Assembly (NCBI GenBank): GCA_003132905.1
Contig: PKZC01000247.1
Coordinates: 10,814-22,816 of the forward strand
From: Bryobacterales bacterium
Lineage (GTDB): Bacteria > Acidobacteriota > Terriglobia > Bryobacterales > Bryobacteraceae
Direction: 5' to 3'
DNA: 12,003 bases
The notes beneath the pieces are model-generated. The model saw only the letters and a list, made by a program, of their open reading frames with translations. It searched no databases and was not told where the DNA came from. Made by a program: the position numbers and the translations under genes. Position 1 is the stretch's first letter. Every line of letters starts with the position of its first letter. Below, piece after piece: positions 1 through 6,694 of the stretch.

Positions 1-237
1 ATGATGACCACCATGGCGGCGTTGCTGGGCGCGGTGCCCATCGCTTTGGGATACGGCGCGGGCGGTGAAGCGCGGCAACCACTCGGCCTCGTAGTCGTCG
101 GCGGATTGCTCTTCTCGCAATTAGTTACGCTCTATCTAACGCCGGTGTTCTACACCTACATGGCCGCGGTGCTCGAAAAGATCCAACACCGCAAACAGCG
201 CGCCAAGCAAGCCCTGCCCGAGCCCACCACCGCGTGA
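1..237 (+). CDS. RND efflux transporter inner-membrane subunit, C-terminal fragment (HAE1/AcrB-type)
   Basis: Only the last 78 codons are in the window and the gene begins upstream of base 1. The family exports hydrophobic or amphiphilic compounds across both membranes using the proton gradient, with a periplasmic adaptor and an outer-membrane channel. The fragment carries the family's typical end: a loop with '[16 protein letters not shown]', a Gly/Ala-rich turn with 'ARQPLG', and a last membrane helix ending '[19 protein letters not shown]'. A basic cytoplasmic tail rich in Lys, Arg and Gln follows. The frame ends at TGA 235-237. The 'PLG…SQ…TLYLTPV' signature is distinctive, so the family call is firm. 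Substrate and subtype cannot be told from this piece. The next gene on this strand has its own promoter, so this gene probably ends its transcription unit. Confidence 0.9.
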   Translation: MMTTMAALLGAVPIALGYGAGGEARQPLGLVVVGGLLFSQLVTLYLTPVFYTYMAAVLEKIQHRKQRAKQALPEPTTA

Positions 238-250
238 GTCTCTCGCTCTA

Positions 251-296
251 ATACCAACCTGATCCACGTTAAGCTGGCCTGTGCCTCCCTTGGTAT
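251..296. repeat. Inverted repeat between the RND gene and the next operon
   Basis: ATACCAA at 251-257 is the exact reverse complement of TTGGTAT at 290-296, with a 32-base loop. It lies 14 bases after the RND stop codon. There is no GC-rich stem and no T-tract, so it is not a standard intrinsic terminator. It could be a weak 3' hairpin of the RND transcript, or chance. Confidence 0.3.
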
Positions 297-302
297 GAAT
301 TT

Positions 303-313
303 CTCAAATTGAG
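303..313. promoter_or_regulatory. Small palindrome abutting the -35 box
   Basis: CTCAA-A-TTGAG is a perfect 5-base inverted repeat around one central base. It ends two bases before the TTGACA -35 hexamer at 316-321. That is a usual place for an operator or activator site, but an 11-base palindrome can arise by chance. Confidence 0.3.
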
Positions 314-315
314 CA

Positions 316-344
316 TTGACAGTCAGTCCCGGCTGTTTTAGTAT
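316..344 (+). promoter_or_regulatory. Sigma-70 type promoter of the Clp_N-HTH operon
   Basis: A perfect -35 hexamer TTGACA (316-321) is followed, after exactly 17 bases, by TAGTAT (339-344; four of six match TATAAT). Transcription should start near 351. That leaves about 17 bases of leader before ATG 368, with no recognisable Shine-Dalgarno sequence. The promoter also decides the start codon: the in-frame TTG at 344 begins on the last base of the -10 box and cannot be on the mRNA. Confidence 0.65.
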
Positions 345-361
345 TGTTTAACGTTGTTTTA
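334..361 (+). repeat. Three helically phased direct repeats TGTTT(T)A over the -10 region
   Basis: TGTTTTA at 334-340, TGTTTA at 345-350 and TGTTTTA at 355-361 run head to tail. Their start-to-start spacings are 11 and 10 bases, about one DNA turn. They cover the -10 box, the likely transcription start and the leader. Excisionase/BldC-type winged-helix domains are known to bind such tandem AT-rich direct repeats cooperatively. The first gene of this operon carries a domain of that type, so I infer an autoregulatory operator. Confidence 0.5.
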
Positions 362-367
362 GATAAT

Positions 368-1000
368 ATGAGAGATATCAACTTCGCGGCCTCTTTTGCG
401 ATTTTCACCGCCAAGCACCGGGGGGCTAAGGAAGTCGCGCCGGATCACCTGCTCCTCGGCTGCCTTCGGGCTATATCACGATTCGGCGTGGCAACCATCG
501 GGCCGTGGAACCTGGATCTAGAGACGCTGGGCGTGGATTGGGTTCGCCAGCCGAACGGGCCACCGCCTAAAGTTGCGTATTCGCAAGAAGCGGTTGACCT
601 GTTCGATCGCGCCGCAGAGATCGCGAAGTCCGTCGACGACGCCAGCCTGAACGTAACTCATTTGCTCGCCGCATTTTCGGCTGAAGACGGCGGACTCATG
701 GCTGATCTGAAGCGCGGATACGGGATCACAAGTACATCGTGGCGCGCGGCGATCGCGCGGTTGGGTGAAGACGAAACCGTCGCCGCGAAGCCTGGCAGAG
801 CTGGGGACGAAAAGAAGAAATCGCGCGAATATTTGACTCCGGAGGAAGCTGCCAAAGAGCTCGGCATCCACGTGCAGACAATGCGCGGCTACGTACGGAG
901 CGGGCGACTACCTGCGTTCCGCTTAGCCGGAGAGCGGGCCATCCGTATTCTGCGCGGCGATTTGACAAAAGTTCTAGAACCGTTGGAACCAGAAAAATAG
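368..1000 (+). CDS. Clp_N-domain / excisionase-type HTH fusion protein, putative transcriptional regulator
   Basis: This 210-residue protein has two parts. Residues 1 to about 125 resemble the double Clp_N repeat of ClpA/ClpC. Each half carries an 'xHLL' core, 'APDHLLLGCL' at 24-33 and 'NVTHLLAAF' at 95-103, preceded by an Ala-rich helix. A charged linker follows (about 130-152, with KKKSRE). Residues 154-205 form a winged HTH of the MerR/excisionase (HTH_17) type: 'LTPEEAAKELGIHVQTMRGY' then 'VRSGRLPAFRLAGERAIRI'. There is no AAA+ ATPase, so it is not a Clp chaperone. In Clp proteins this N-domain docks substrates and adaptors, so here it may be the sensing or dimerising part of a DNA-binding protein (inference). 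I chose ATG 368 because the longer TTG 344 start overlaps the -10 box. It is first in an operon, 12 bases before the DUF4242 gene. Confidence 0.85.
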   Translation: MRDINFAASFAIFTAKHRGAKEVAPDHLLLGCLRAISRFGVATIGPWNLDLETLGVDWVRQPNGPPPKVAYSQEAVDLFDRAAEIAKSVDDASLNVTHLLAAFSAEDGGLMADLKRGYGITSTSWRAAIARLGEDETVAAKPGRAGDEKKKSREYLTPEEAAKELGIHVQTMRGYVRSGRLPAFRLAGERAIRILRGDLTKVLEPLEPEK

Positions 1001-1004
1001 GAGG
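999..1004 (+). promoter_or_regulatory. Shine-Dalgarno AGGAGG that fixes a GTG start
   Basis: A perfect AGGAGG overlaps the last two bases of the preceding stop codon TAG (998-1000) and ends 8 bases before GTG 1013. It selects that GTG as the start of the DUF4242 gene and suggests translational coupling with the regulator gene. Confidence 0.8.
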
Positions 1005-1012
1005 AGTGATCC

Positions 1013-1285
1013 GTGCCATTCTTTGTTGTCAGACGCGACCTGCCGGGAGTCACGCCGGAAATTCTGCGAAGCGCCGGGGTTCGAGCGAAATCATGCTGCG
1101 CCGAAATGACGGGCGAAGGCCAGCCGGTCCGTTGGGTCCGCAGTTTTTTCTTGCCGGAAACGGCGCAGACGCACTGCTACTTCGAAGCAGAATCCAAGTC
1201 CGCTGTCGAAGAAGCCAATCAGCGCGCGCGAATCCCGTTTACACAGATTGTGGAAGTGATGGAGATGACGCCGGACATGGTGTAG
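1013..1285 (+). CDS. DUF4242 (SCO4226-like nickel-binding family) small protein
   Basis: A 90-residue soluble protein without signal peptide or membrane segment. It follows the DUF4242 pattern: 'MPFFVVRRDLPG' at the N-terminus, 'VRWVRSFFLPE' at 39-49, a 'THCYFEAESKSAVEEANQRA' stretch at 53-72, and 'PFTQIVEVMEMTP' at 75-87. The family is a small ferredoxin-like fold. One characterised member, SCO4226 of Streptomyces, binds nickel, but a metal role here is only possible. Three cysteines (28, 29, 55) and His54 are potential ligands. The start is GTG 1013, set by AGGAGG at 999-1004. It sits 12 bases after the regulator and 26 bases before the PEP-CTERM gene. It may sense or buffer a small ligand for the operon (inference). 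Confidence 0.85.
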   Translation: MPFFVVRRDLPGVTPEILRSAGVRAKSCCAEMTGEGQPVRWVRSFFLPETAQTHCYFEAESKSAVEEANQRARIPFTQIVEVMEMTPDMV

Positions 1286-1300
1286 ATAGCGTCGCCCTCA

Positions 1301-1305
1301 AGGAG
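1301..1305 (+). promoter_or_regulatory. Shine-Dalgarno AGGAG of the PEP-CTERM gene
   Basis: AGGAG ends 6 bases before ATG 1312. It identifies that ATG as the true start, although the same frame stays open back to 1006 across the DUF4242 gene. Confidence 0.75.
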
Positions 1306-1311
1306 TATATT

Positions 1312-2223
1312 ATGCTGCAAAGACCAATATCGGTTCCGATCAAGTGTTCACTTCTCGTCTTCCTGCTAGCGTTTCTTCCGAATATCGCAATAGCTAGCGC
1401 TAGCCCTTACGTCACTGGAGACATCTGTATCGGTCCGTTCTCAATTGGGAATCCTTGCTTGTTCGGTACTACAAACATTTCGGTTGGTTCAGCCACAACC
1501 CAGCAGCTTTCCTACTCCAATTCACTAAGCGGCGCTGAAGGAAGCACGTTTAGCGCCACGCTCAATGGAATCGCGTCCTATACAGAACTTGGCGCGTACG
1601 CAAACGGAACTCTGGATGACCCGCTAGCGGCAAGCAAAGGGAACGCGAATACGTACGCCTACTTGGTAGATACTTTCACCGTCTTCGCACCTGGTTCGGC
1701 CACACAATCGGGTTATCTGTACATTACCGCGACTTTGGACGGCAGCCGATCGCAGTCGGGGAGTGCGGCGGCGAGCGTTCTGGTCGATGTCTACGATAGT
1801 CTGAGTGACACCACGATGGCCGTAGGGAACGGAATCATAAATCCGCTAACGGACACGGTGAGGTTCCCGGTGCCGTTCGATATTACCTTTGGATCACCCT
1901 TTTCCCTCATCCTCGAGTTGAACGCGAGTGCCATTGCTGGCTATGACACGACCGGAATGGGTGGTACCTTCGGCGGCGATGGAACGGCGACCGCCAATTA
2001 CTTCGACACCTTGACGATCTCCGGCTTGCAAGTGTTCGACTCCAATATGGATCCGATCTCTGACCCCACGTTCGTGACGGGTTCAGGGACTCAATACACC
2101 GTGAACGGGGTTGTACAACCCTCCACTGTGCCGGAGCCATCGACCGTGCCGTTTCTTGCCGTCGGCATCCTGTGTTTACTATTGCGGCGGCGATACTCGG
2201 CTCTTGCCAGTTCGACGAAATAA
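1312..2223 (+). CDS. PEP-CTERM sorting-domain surface/exported protein
   Basis: A 303-residue exported protein. Residues 1-30 are a signal peptide (basic 'KCS', then 'LLVFLLAFLPNIAIASA'). The body (31-270) is rich in Ser, Thr, Gly, Ala and Asn and looks like a beta-sandwich; it matches no enzyme family I recognise. Cys39 and Cys49 could form a disulfide. The C-terminus is a full PEP-CTERM signal: 'VPEPST' at 273-278, a hydrophobic helix at about 279-291, and RRR at 292-294. Such proteins are cut and anchored or released by an exosortase (EpsH/XrtA family), usually in strains making exopolysaccharide. No exosortase gene is in this window. It is the last gene of the operon led by the Clp_N-HTH regulator. 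Its stop is convergent with the acylase gene, 31 bases away. Confidence 0.88.
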   Translation: MLQRPISVPIKCSLLVFLLAFLPNIAIASASPYVTGDICIGPFSIGNPCLFGTTNISVGSATTQQLSYSNSLSGAEGSTFSATLNGIASYTELGAYANGTLDDPLAASKGNANTYAYLVDTFTVFAPGSATQSGYLYITATLDGSRSQSGSAAASVLVDVYDSLSDTTMAVGNGIINPLTDTVRFPVPFDITFGSPFSLILELNASAIAGYDTTGMGGTFGGDGTATANYFDTLTISGLQVFDSNMDPISDPTFVTGSGTQYTVNGVVQPSTVPEPSTVPFLAVGILCLLLRRRYSALASSTK

Positions 2224-2254
2224 ACCGATCTATGATAGGGTGCGCCACAAATTG

Positions 2255-4474
2255 TCACTTCGGCGTAACGACTAGCGTATCTTTCGCGTCCACTTTTTCA
2301 AACTGCATCGGAAAGCTCTTGCCCACATAGTACGCATCCCACTGGTCTTTATAATGCCGCGACAGAATCTGTCCCGATTCCCCAATATCGATGTTATTCA
2401 TCGACCCATCCCAGTTCCCGAGATCGGCGACAAATCGCATCGACGGCCCCAGCACTGTTGAGGTCTGCTTAATGGTCGCCGATGACCCGCTCATTTCCAC
2501 TGGGCCGATATTGAAATAAACTCCAAAGACCGGTATCTGGCCTCCCACCGGATGTTTCATGCTAAGCAGGTTGTAGCGGCCATAATCCCACTTGGCCAAG
2601 TTACTGCCTTGCGTCCGCTCGCCTTCTTCGATCGCCGCACTCAGCGCCGCGAGCAACGCACTGTCTTGATCGCCGAAAAAACCCCGCCCGCCCGCCTCCA
2701 GAATTTTCTGCATCGCCACGGGCGCCATGTAGGGACGATAGAGATCCGTGTCCGCGGCAGCGGGCCAAGCCGCGTGGACAGCCGCCTTTTTCAGTTGTTC
2801 GTAGGTCAGCGTGATCAACAGCGGCGCTGGCGTCTGCTTCTCCATCTGCCCGTTCCAGGATCGAAGCAACTCCACCGCCGGCGCCAATTCAGCTTTGGCC
2901 GGCTTCTTACGATCGTATGCCGCCACAACTTGACGCGCCAGGAAACTAGAGAAGGCGGAGTAAACGTCCTTCTGCACGCTCACCATTTCCTGCGCCTTCC
3001 AACCCGTGCGCCCAGTCAATCGATCCCGAATTTCGCGCGAACGATACGGCGCGCCAAACTCGCCGCTGACGCGATAAGGATAGGTCTCCGGAAACGGATT
3101 CTGATTGGCCGTCACGATCCAGCCGCGCGGCGGATTATAGGAAGCCGGCAATTGATCGAAAGGAATAAATCCGGCCCATTCGAACTCGCCGCTGCTTCCG
3201 TCCGCTGGAACATCGCCGTCAAAATTCTTGCGGATCGGAAGCTGGCCCGCCGCCTGATATCCGATATTGCCGTCCACATCGGCGTAAACAAAATTCTGCG
3301 CCGGCCCCGGATAACGCCCGAGCGCCGCCGTAAATTCCTTCCAATTCCCGGCCCGGTTCAAGTCGAGAAAAGGAAACGCAAATCCTGCCTGTTCCGCCGC
3401 CGTCCAACGAACCGAGAAAAAATGGCCATGGTCGGAAAAGGCCACCGGGCCGTGTCGCGTCACCCATTGATTAAACTCCATCGGCTTCGCGCCCTTCACC
3501 CGAATCCAGTCTGATTCCGATCGCGCTTGCTGCACCTGTCCTTGAAACAGATACTGACCGGTCTGCGCATTGATCTTTTCTAGATACAGATCTTGAACAT
3601 TGAACCCAAAGTTCGTCACGCCCCAGGCGATCCGCTGATTGTGGCCGACGATCACGCACGGTACTCCGGGCAGCGAGACGCCGGCGACGTCCAGGCCGGG
3701 CGCTTTCAGATGCACCTGATACCACGGCGACGGAATGGCCCAATCCAGGTGCGGATCGTTTGCCAGAATCGGTTTGCCGCTCGCCGTGAACTTGCCGGAC
3801 ACAACCCAGGCATTCGATCCGGGCTGGAATTCGGTGCCCGCGCGCGCCGGATATAACAGCGCCACCTTCGTTGGATCGCCCCCTGCCAGCATGGTCATTT
3901 TACGAAGCTGCTCCCGCCAGGTGCTAGTCAGGCTGCGATACATTTCCAGGCCGCAGAGCAGGCTGTCCACGATGCTCCAGGGCCGCGGATCGTAGCGCAG
4001 AACGGTAAATTCGAGCGGCAGCGAATTGCGATGCGTTTCAATGAAATAGTTTACGCCGCGTGCATAGGCCGCGAAGACCGCTCGATCGGCAGGGGGAAGC
4101 GATTGCGCATGATCTTCCGCTATGTGCCGCATGCGCAAACGCCGCGATTCCCGATCCAATTCCAGCGTGGACGGCCCTAAAACCTCCGATAATTCTCCCG
4201 CCGCCAGACGCCGGATCACGTCCATCTGCCATAGACGATCCTGCGCCGTGGCGTAGCCTTGCAGGAAAATCGCGTCTTCCACCGCGCCGGCCGCGATATG
4301 AGGCACACCCAGCGCGTCGCGTGCAATGGTGGCCTGCGCGGAAATGGGCGCGGCGATTTGACCCGAAGTTTTTGGCAGCGGGCGATAAGCAATCCAATAG
4401 ATAGCGATGAGAACGAGCACCAGCAAAACCGCTATGCTCAAGTTGATGAACTTCAGGACTCTTCCAAAGTCCAT
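2255..4474 (-). CDS. Penicillin acylase family protein (Ntn hydrolase, peptidase S45), membrane-anchored
   Basis: Numbered from ATG 4474, the protein has 739 residues. A hydrophobic segment at about 8-29 is a signal anchor. Residues 53-100 hold the family pattern 'DALGVPHIAA…GYATAQDRLWQMDVIRRLAAGEL'. The autocleavage site is 'PGSNAWVVSG', with Ser220 as the predicted new N-terminal nucleophile of the beta chain. It is followed by 'NDPHL' (239-243) and 'GHNQRIAWGVTN' (277-288). The precursor should therefore split into a ~220-residue alpha part and a ~519-residue beta chain in the periplasm and cleave an amide-linked acyl group. The substrate is unknown; a beta-lactam, N-acyl-homoserine lactone or other acyl amide is possible. 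A GTG five codons upstream (4489) is an alternative start; neither start has a clear Shine-Dalgarno. A TAGAAT hexamer (complement of 4497-4502) is a weak -10 candidate and fits ATG 4474. Divergent from the next gene. Confidence 0.92.
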   Translation of the reverse strand: MDFGRVLKFINLSIAVLLVLVLIAIYWIAYRPLPKTSGQIAAPISAQATIARDALGVPHIAAGAVEDAIFLQGYATAQDRLWQMDVIRRLAAGELSEVLGPSTLELDRESRRLRMRHIAEDHAQSLPPADRAVFAAYARGVNYFIETHRNSLPLEFTVLRYDPRPWSIVDSLLCGLEMYRSLTSTWREQLRKMTMLAGGDPTKVALLYPARAGTEFQPGSNAWVVSGKFTASGKPILANDPHLDWAIPSPWYQVHLKAPGLDVAGVSLPGVPCVIVGHNQRIAWGVTNFGFNVQDLYLEKINAQTGQYLFQGQVQQARSESDWIRVKGAKPMEFNQWVTRHGPVAFSDHGHFFSVRWTAAEQAGFAFPFLDLNRAGNWKEFTAALGRYPGPAQNFVYADVDGNIGYQAAGQLPIRKNFDGDVPADGSSGEFEWAGFIPFDQLPASYNPPRGWIVTANQNPFPETYPYRVSGEFGAPYRSREIRDRLTGRTGWKAQEMVSVQKDVYSAFSSFLARQVVAAYDRKKPAKAELAPAVELLRSWNGQMEKQTPAPLLITLTYEQLKKAAVHAAWPAAADTDLYRPYMAPVAMQKILEAGGRGFFGDQDSALLAALSAAIEEGERTQGSNLAKWDYGRYNLLSMKHPVGGQIPVFGVYFNIGPVEMSGSSATIKQTSTVLGPSMRFVADLGNWDGSMNNIDIGESGQILSRHYKDQWDAYYVGKSFPMQFEKVDAKDTLVVTPK

Positions 4475-4539
4475 GGGGATGAGACGCACTTGGACGATTC
4501 TACCGTACCGCTGTTTCAGCGCCTTCGTTTAGCGCGCCT

Positions 4540-5907
4540 ATGGCCTACCGCTTCGTAATTCTGATCGTCGTGCTGCTGTTGAACGCCTTCTTCGCGACCG
4601 CGGAAGTGGCCTTAATTTCGGTTCGCAAAAGCCGCTTGCGTACGCTGGCCGAAGAGGGACAGGCCGGCGCCCAGGCCGCGTTGAATCTGCTGGCGAATCC
4701 ATCCCGCCTGCTTTCACTCACCCAGGCCGGAGTCACGCTCGCGAGTCTTGGATTGGGATGGGCCGGCGAAAATACCGTTTACGACCTGCTGCAATCCCTG
4801 ATGCATCCCATCATGCTGCCGCGTTGGGAGCCGGTGTGGCACGTTGTGAGCTTTGCCATCGCCTTTTTGCTCATCAGTTACGCGCACATCGTTTTCGGCG
4901 AGGTAGTTCCCAAAAATCTGGCCATCGAAAAGGCCGACCGCCTTGCGGTTTTGGTTGCCCCTGTATTAGTGGTTCTGTCGCGGATCCTCGCGCCCTTCAC
5001 CTTTTTCGCCGAAGTATCCGCCGCGGCAGTGTCGCGGTGGATTGGATTGCGCAGCGGCCATGGGGGCGGCGGGCATTCGGCCGAAGAGTTGAAATTCATC
5101 GTCAGTTCCAGCCGCCGCGAAGGGCATCTGCATCGCTTCGAAGAAGACGCCATTCAGGCGCTGCTCGAACTTTCCGACTACTACGCCCGCGAAATTATGG
5201 TGCCGCGCAATGCCATCGTCTCCATTTCCGTGGACGCCAGCCTGGATCAAGTATTGCGCCGGATGCGCGAGCACGAATACTCCCGCCTGCCCGTGTATGA
5301 CCCATCGCCCGAGCACATCATCGGCTATGTTCACTACAAGGACATGATGCGCATCTGGGAGGAACGCCGCATGGCGAATTCCAAGCGCCGGCCGCTGCCT
5401 CCGTTTCATCTCTCGCGCGTACTCCGCAAGCCGCTGGTAGTTCCGGAAACCAAATCGCTCAACGATCTCATTGACGAATTTCGTGAAACCCACATCCATA
5501 TGGCCATCGTGGTGGATGAGTTCGGCACCATCGCCGGCCTGGTTACGCTCGAAGATGCGCTCGAACAGATCTTTGGCGAAATCGGCGACGAGCACGACGT
5601 GAAGCGCCCGCGTCCCGCCACCGAGGCTCCCAGTCTGGACGTGGATGGCACCATCACCATCCGCGATTTAGACACGCAATACGGCCTCGAGTTGCCTGGT
5701 GACGCCGGTTTCGAAACACTGGCCGGTTTCTTGCTCTTCCAGTTGGGCTACATTCCCAAGCCGACGGATACCGTGAAGTACGGACGCCGCAAGTTCACCA
5801 TTTTGTCCATGGATCATAATCGCATCGCGCGCGTCAGGATCGAGCGGCTGCCGGAGCCGCCCGCCGAAGCCGCGCCGTTGAAGGCAGGCCATGCTCAAAT
5901 CAAGTAG
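4540..5907 (+). CDS. Hemolysin C/CorC family membrane protein (DUF21 - CBS pair - CorC_HlyC)
   Basis: 455 residues with the full CNNM/CorC-like layout. The DUF21 membrane domain (1 to ~190) has helices at about 3-25, 55-75, 100-118 and 135-158 and contains the conserved 'GEVVPKNLAIEKAD' (120-133). A linker ends in 'REIMVPR' (217-223). Two CBS motifs follow, about 219-275 ('EYSRLPVYDPS…IIGYVHYKD') and 295-350 ('MAIVVDEFGTIAGLVTLEDA'). The CorC_HlyC transporter-associated domain is at about 362-437. Relatives transport or control transport of Mg2+ and other divalent cations, with the CBS pair binding adenine nucleotides. The 'hemolysin' name is historical. ATG 4540 is the natural start because the DUF21 helix begins at once. 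I see no strong Shine-Dalgarno. The next + strand gene starts about 24 bases after the stop and is probably cotranscribed. Confidence 0.93.
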   Translation: MAYRFVILIVVLLLNAFFATAEVALISVRKSRLRTLAEEGQAGAQAALNLLANPSRLLSLTQAGVTLASLGLGWAGENTVYDLLQSLMHPIMLPRWEPVWHVVSFAIAFLLISYAHIVFGEVVPKNLAIEKADRLAVLVAPVLVVLSRILAPFTFFAEVSAAAVSRWIGLRSGHGGGGHSAEELKFIVSSSRREGHLHRFEEDAIQALLELSDYYAREIMVPRNAIVSISVDASLDQVLRRMREHEYSRLPVYDPSPEHIIGYVHYKDMMRIWEERRMANSKRRPLPPFHLSRVLRKPLVVPETKSLNDLIDEFRETHIHMAIVVDEFGTIAGLVTLEDALEQIFGEIGDEHDVKRPRPATEAPSLDVDGTITIRDLDTQYGLELPGDAGFETLAGFLLFQLGYIPKPTDTVKYGRRKFTILSMDHNRIARVRIERLPEPPAEAAPLKAGHAQIK

Positions 5908-5931
5908 AATGAGAATGTTCCGGAGAATTTT

Positions 5932-6612
5932 CTGAGATTCAATCTGTTCCTCGGCGCAGTCTTTCTCTGCGCGCTCTCGAGAACCGCTCCCTGCCAGAAC
6001 ATCGATCCGTCGCCGGTGGATAACGCGGCCGACGATCATCGCATGTTCAAGGTTCTTCCGAACTACAAAACGATTAACGATCCCGAGCAGCCCGTGGTCG
6101 CCATGACGCCCGGGCAGAAGTTCGGACTGGTGGAGCACTACTTCGATCCGTTCACGTTCGTCTTCACCAGCATCACCGCCGGCCTGGAGCAGGTGAGCAA
6201 TGAAAAAGAATCCTACGGCCAAGGCGCGATGGGCTTTGCAAAACGCTACGGCGCCGATTTCACCGATGGATTCACCAATGAATTGTTCGTCACCGCCGTC
6301 TTCCCTACCCTGCTGCATGAAGACCCGCGCTATTATCGGTTGGGGCACGGCAGCGGCCTCAAACGCACCGCCTACGCACTTTCGCGCATCCTGATCACGC
6401 ACAGCGATTCCGGCACGGCGCGCTTCAACTCCTCGGAGTTCCTGGGCAACATCGCATCGGGTGCGCTATCAATGACGTATTATCCGCAAAACGAGCGCAG
6501 CGTCGGCGGGGTGTTCACGCGCATGAGCGTCGAAATCGGGTACGACTCGTTATTCAACGTGCTCAAGGAATTCTACCCGGACCTAAAACGCAAGTTCAGC
6601 CACAACCACTAA
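5932..6612 (+). CDS. Secreted protein of unknown function, with hidden or frame-broken start
   Basis: The conventional start in this frame is GTG 6016 (198 aa, 'MDNAADDHRMFKVLPNYK'), but the frame stays open back to the preceding stop at 5905-5907. It encodes an evident signal peptide there: from CTG 5932 it reads (M)RFNLFLGAVFLCALS, then 'RTAPCQN'. GGAGAA at 5922-5927 lies 4 bases before that CTG, so CTG initiation is possible (226 aa). Alternatively the start is ATG 5915 ('MFRRIF' then TGA) and one T is missing from the TTTT tract at 5928-5931. The mature part has no membrane helix and matches no named domain I recognise. Landmarks are 'FDPFTFVFTSITAGLEQV', 'LLHEDPRYYRLGHGS' and 'NSSEFLGNIASGALSMTYYP'. 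I recall similar unnamed proteins from acidobacteria. It probably works in the periplasm or outer envelope and may share a transcript with the CorC-like gene. Confidence 0.75.
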   Translation: MRFNLFLGAVFLCALSRTAPCQNIDPSPVDNAADDHRMFKVLPNYKTINDPEQPVVAMTPGQKFGLVEHYFDPFTFVFTSITAGLEQVSNEKESYGQGAMGFAKRYGADFTDGFTNELFVTAVFPTLLHEDPRYYRLGHGSGLKRTAYALSRILITHSDSGTARFNSSEFLGNIASGALSMTYYPQNERSVGGVFTRMSVEIGYDSLFNVLKEFYPDLKRKFSHNH

Positions 6613-6614
6613 GC

Positions 6615-6694
6615 TTATTCGGCCCGCAACGCCGAGCCTGGGTCCATCCGCGCTGCCCGGATGGCGGCCGGTGCGGTGGCGACGAACGCAATCA
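6615..6694 (-). other. Out-of-frame 3' end of the ADOP permease gene
   Basis: Reading the complement in the -1 frame, immediately after the codons that end the 803-residue frame, gives 26 more codons. They start LIAFVATAP and end AARMDPGSALRAE, then TAA at 6617-6615. This is the standard C-terminus of ADOP permeases (rest of the last helix plus an 'AARxDPxxALRxE' tail). One extra T in the TTT at 6694-6696 (complement) restores one 829-residue frame. The restored stop lies 2 bases from the stop of the convergent gene, which fits gene packing. Confidence 0.85.

Noticed and set aside
344..367. TTG start eight codons upstream for the Clp_N-HTH gene
   Set aside because: The TTG begins on the last base of the predicted -10 box and precedes the transcription start; ATG 368 is the better choice.
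1006..1311. N-terminal extension of the PEP-CTERM protein to 405 residues
   Set aside because: It overlaps the well-supported DUF4242 gene in another frame. The AGGAG/ATG at 1301-1314 is followed at once by a signal peptide, so the true start is 1312.
2552..3514. 320-codon open frame on the + strand inside the acylase gene
   Set aside because: It is antisense to a strongly supported gene. The product is Arg/His-rich with no domain, as expected for a shadow frame in GC-rich DNA.
5668..6402. 244-codon frame on the - strand across the CorC end and the secreted-protein gene
   Set aside because: Shadow of two real + strand genes; no recognisable family and no ribosome-binding site.
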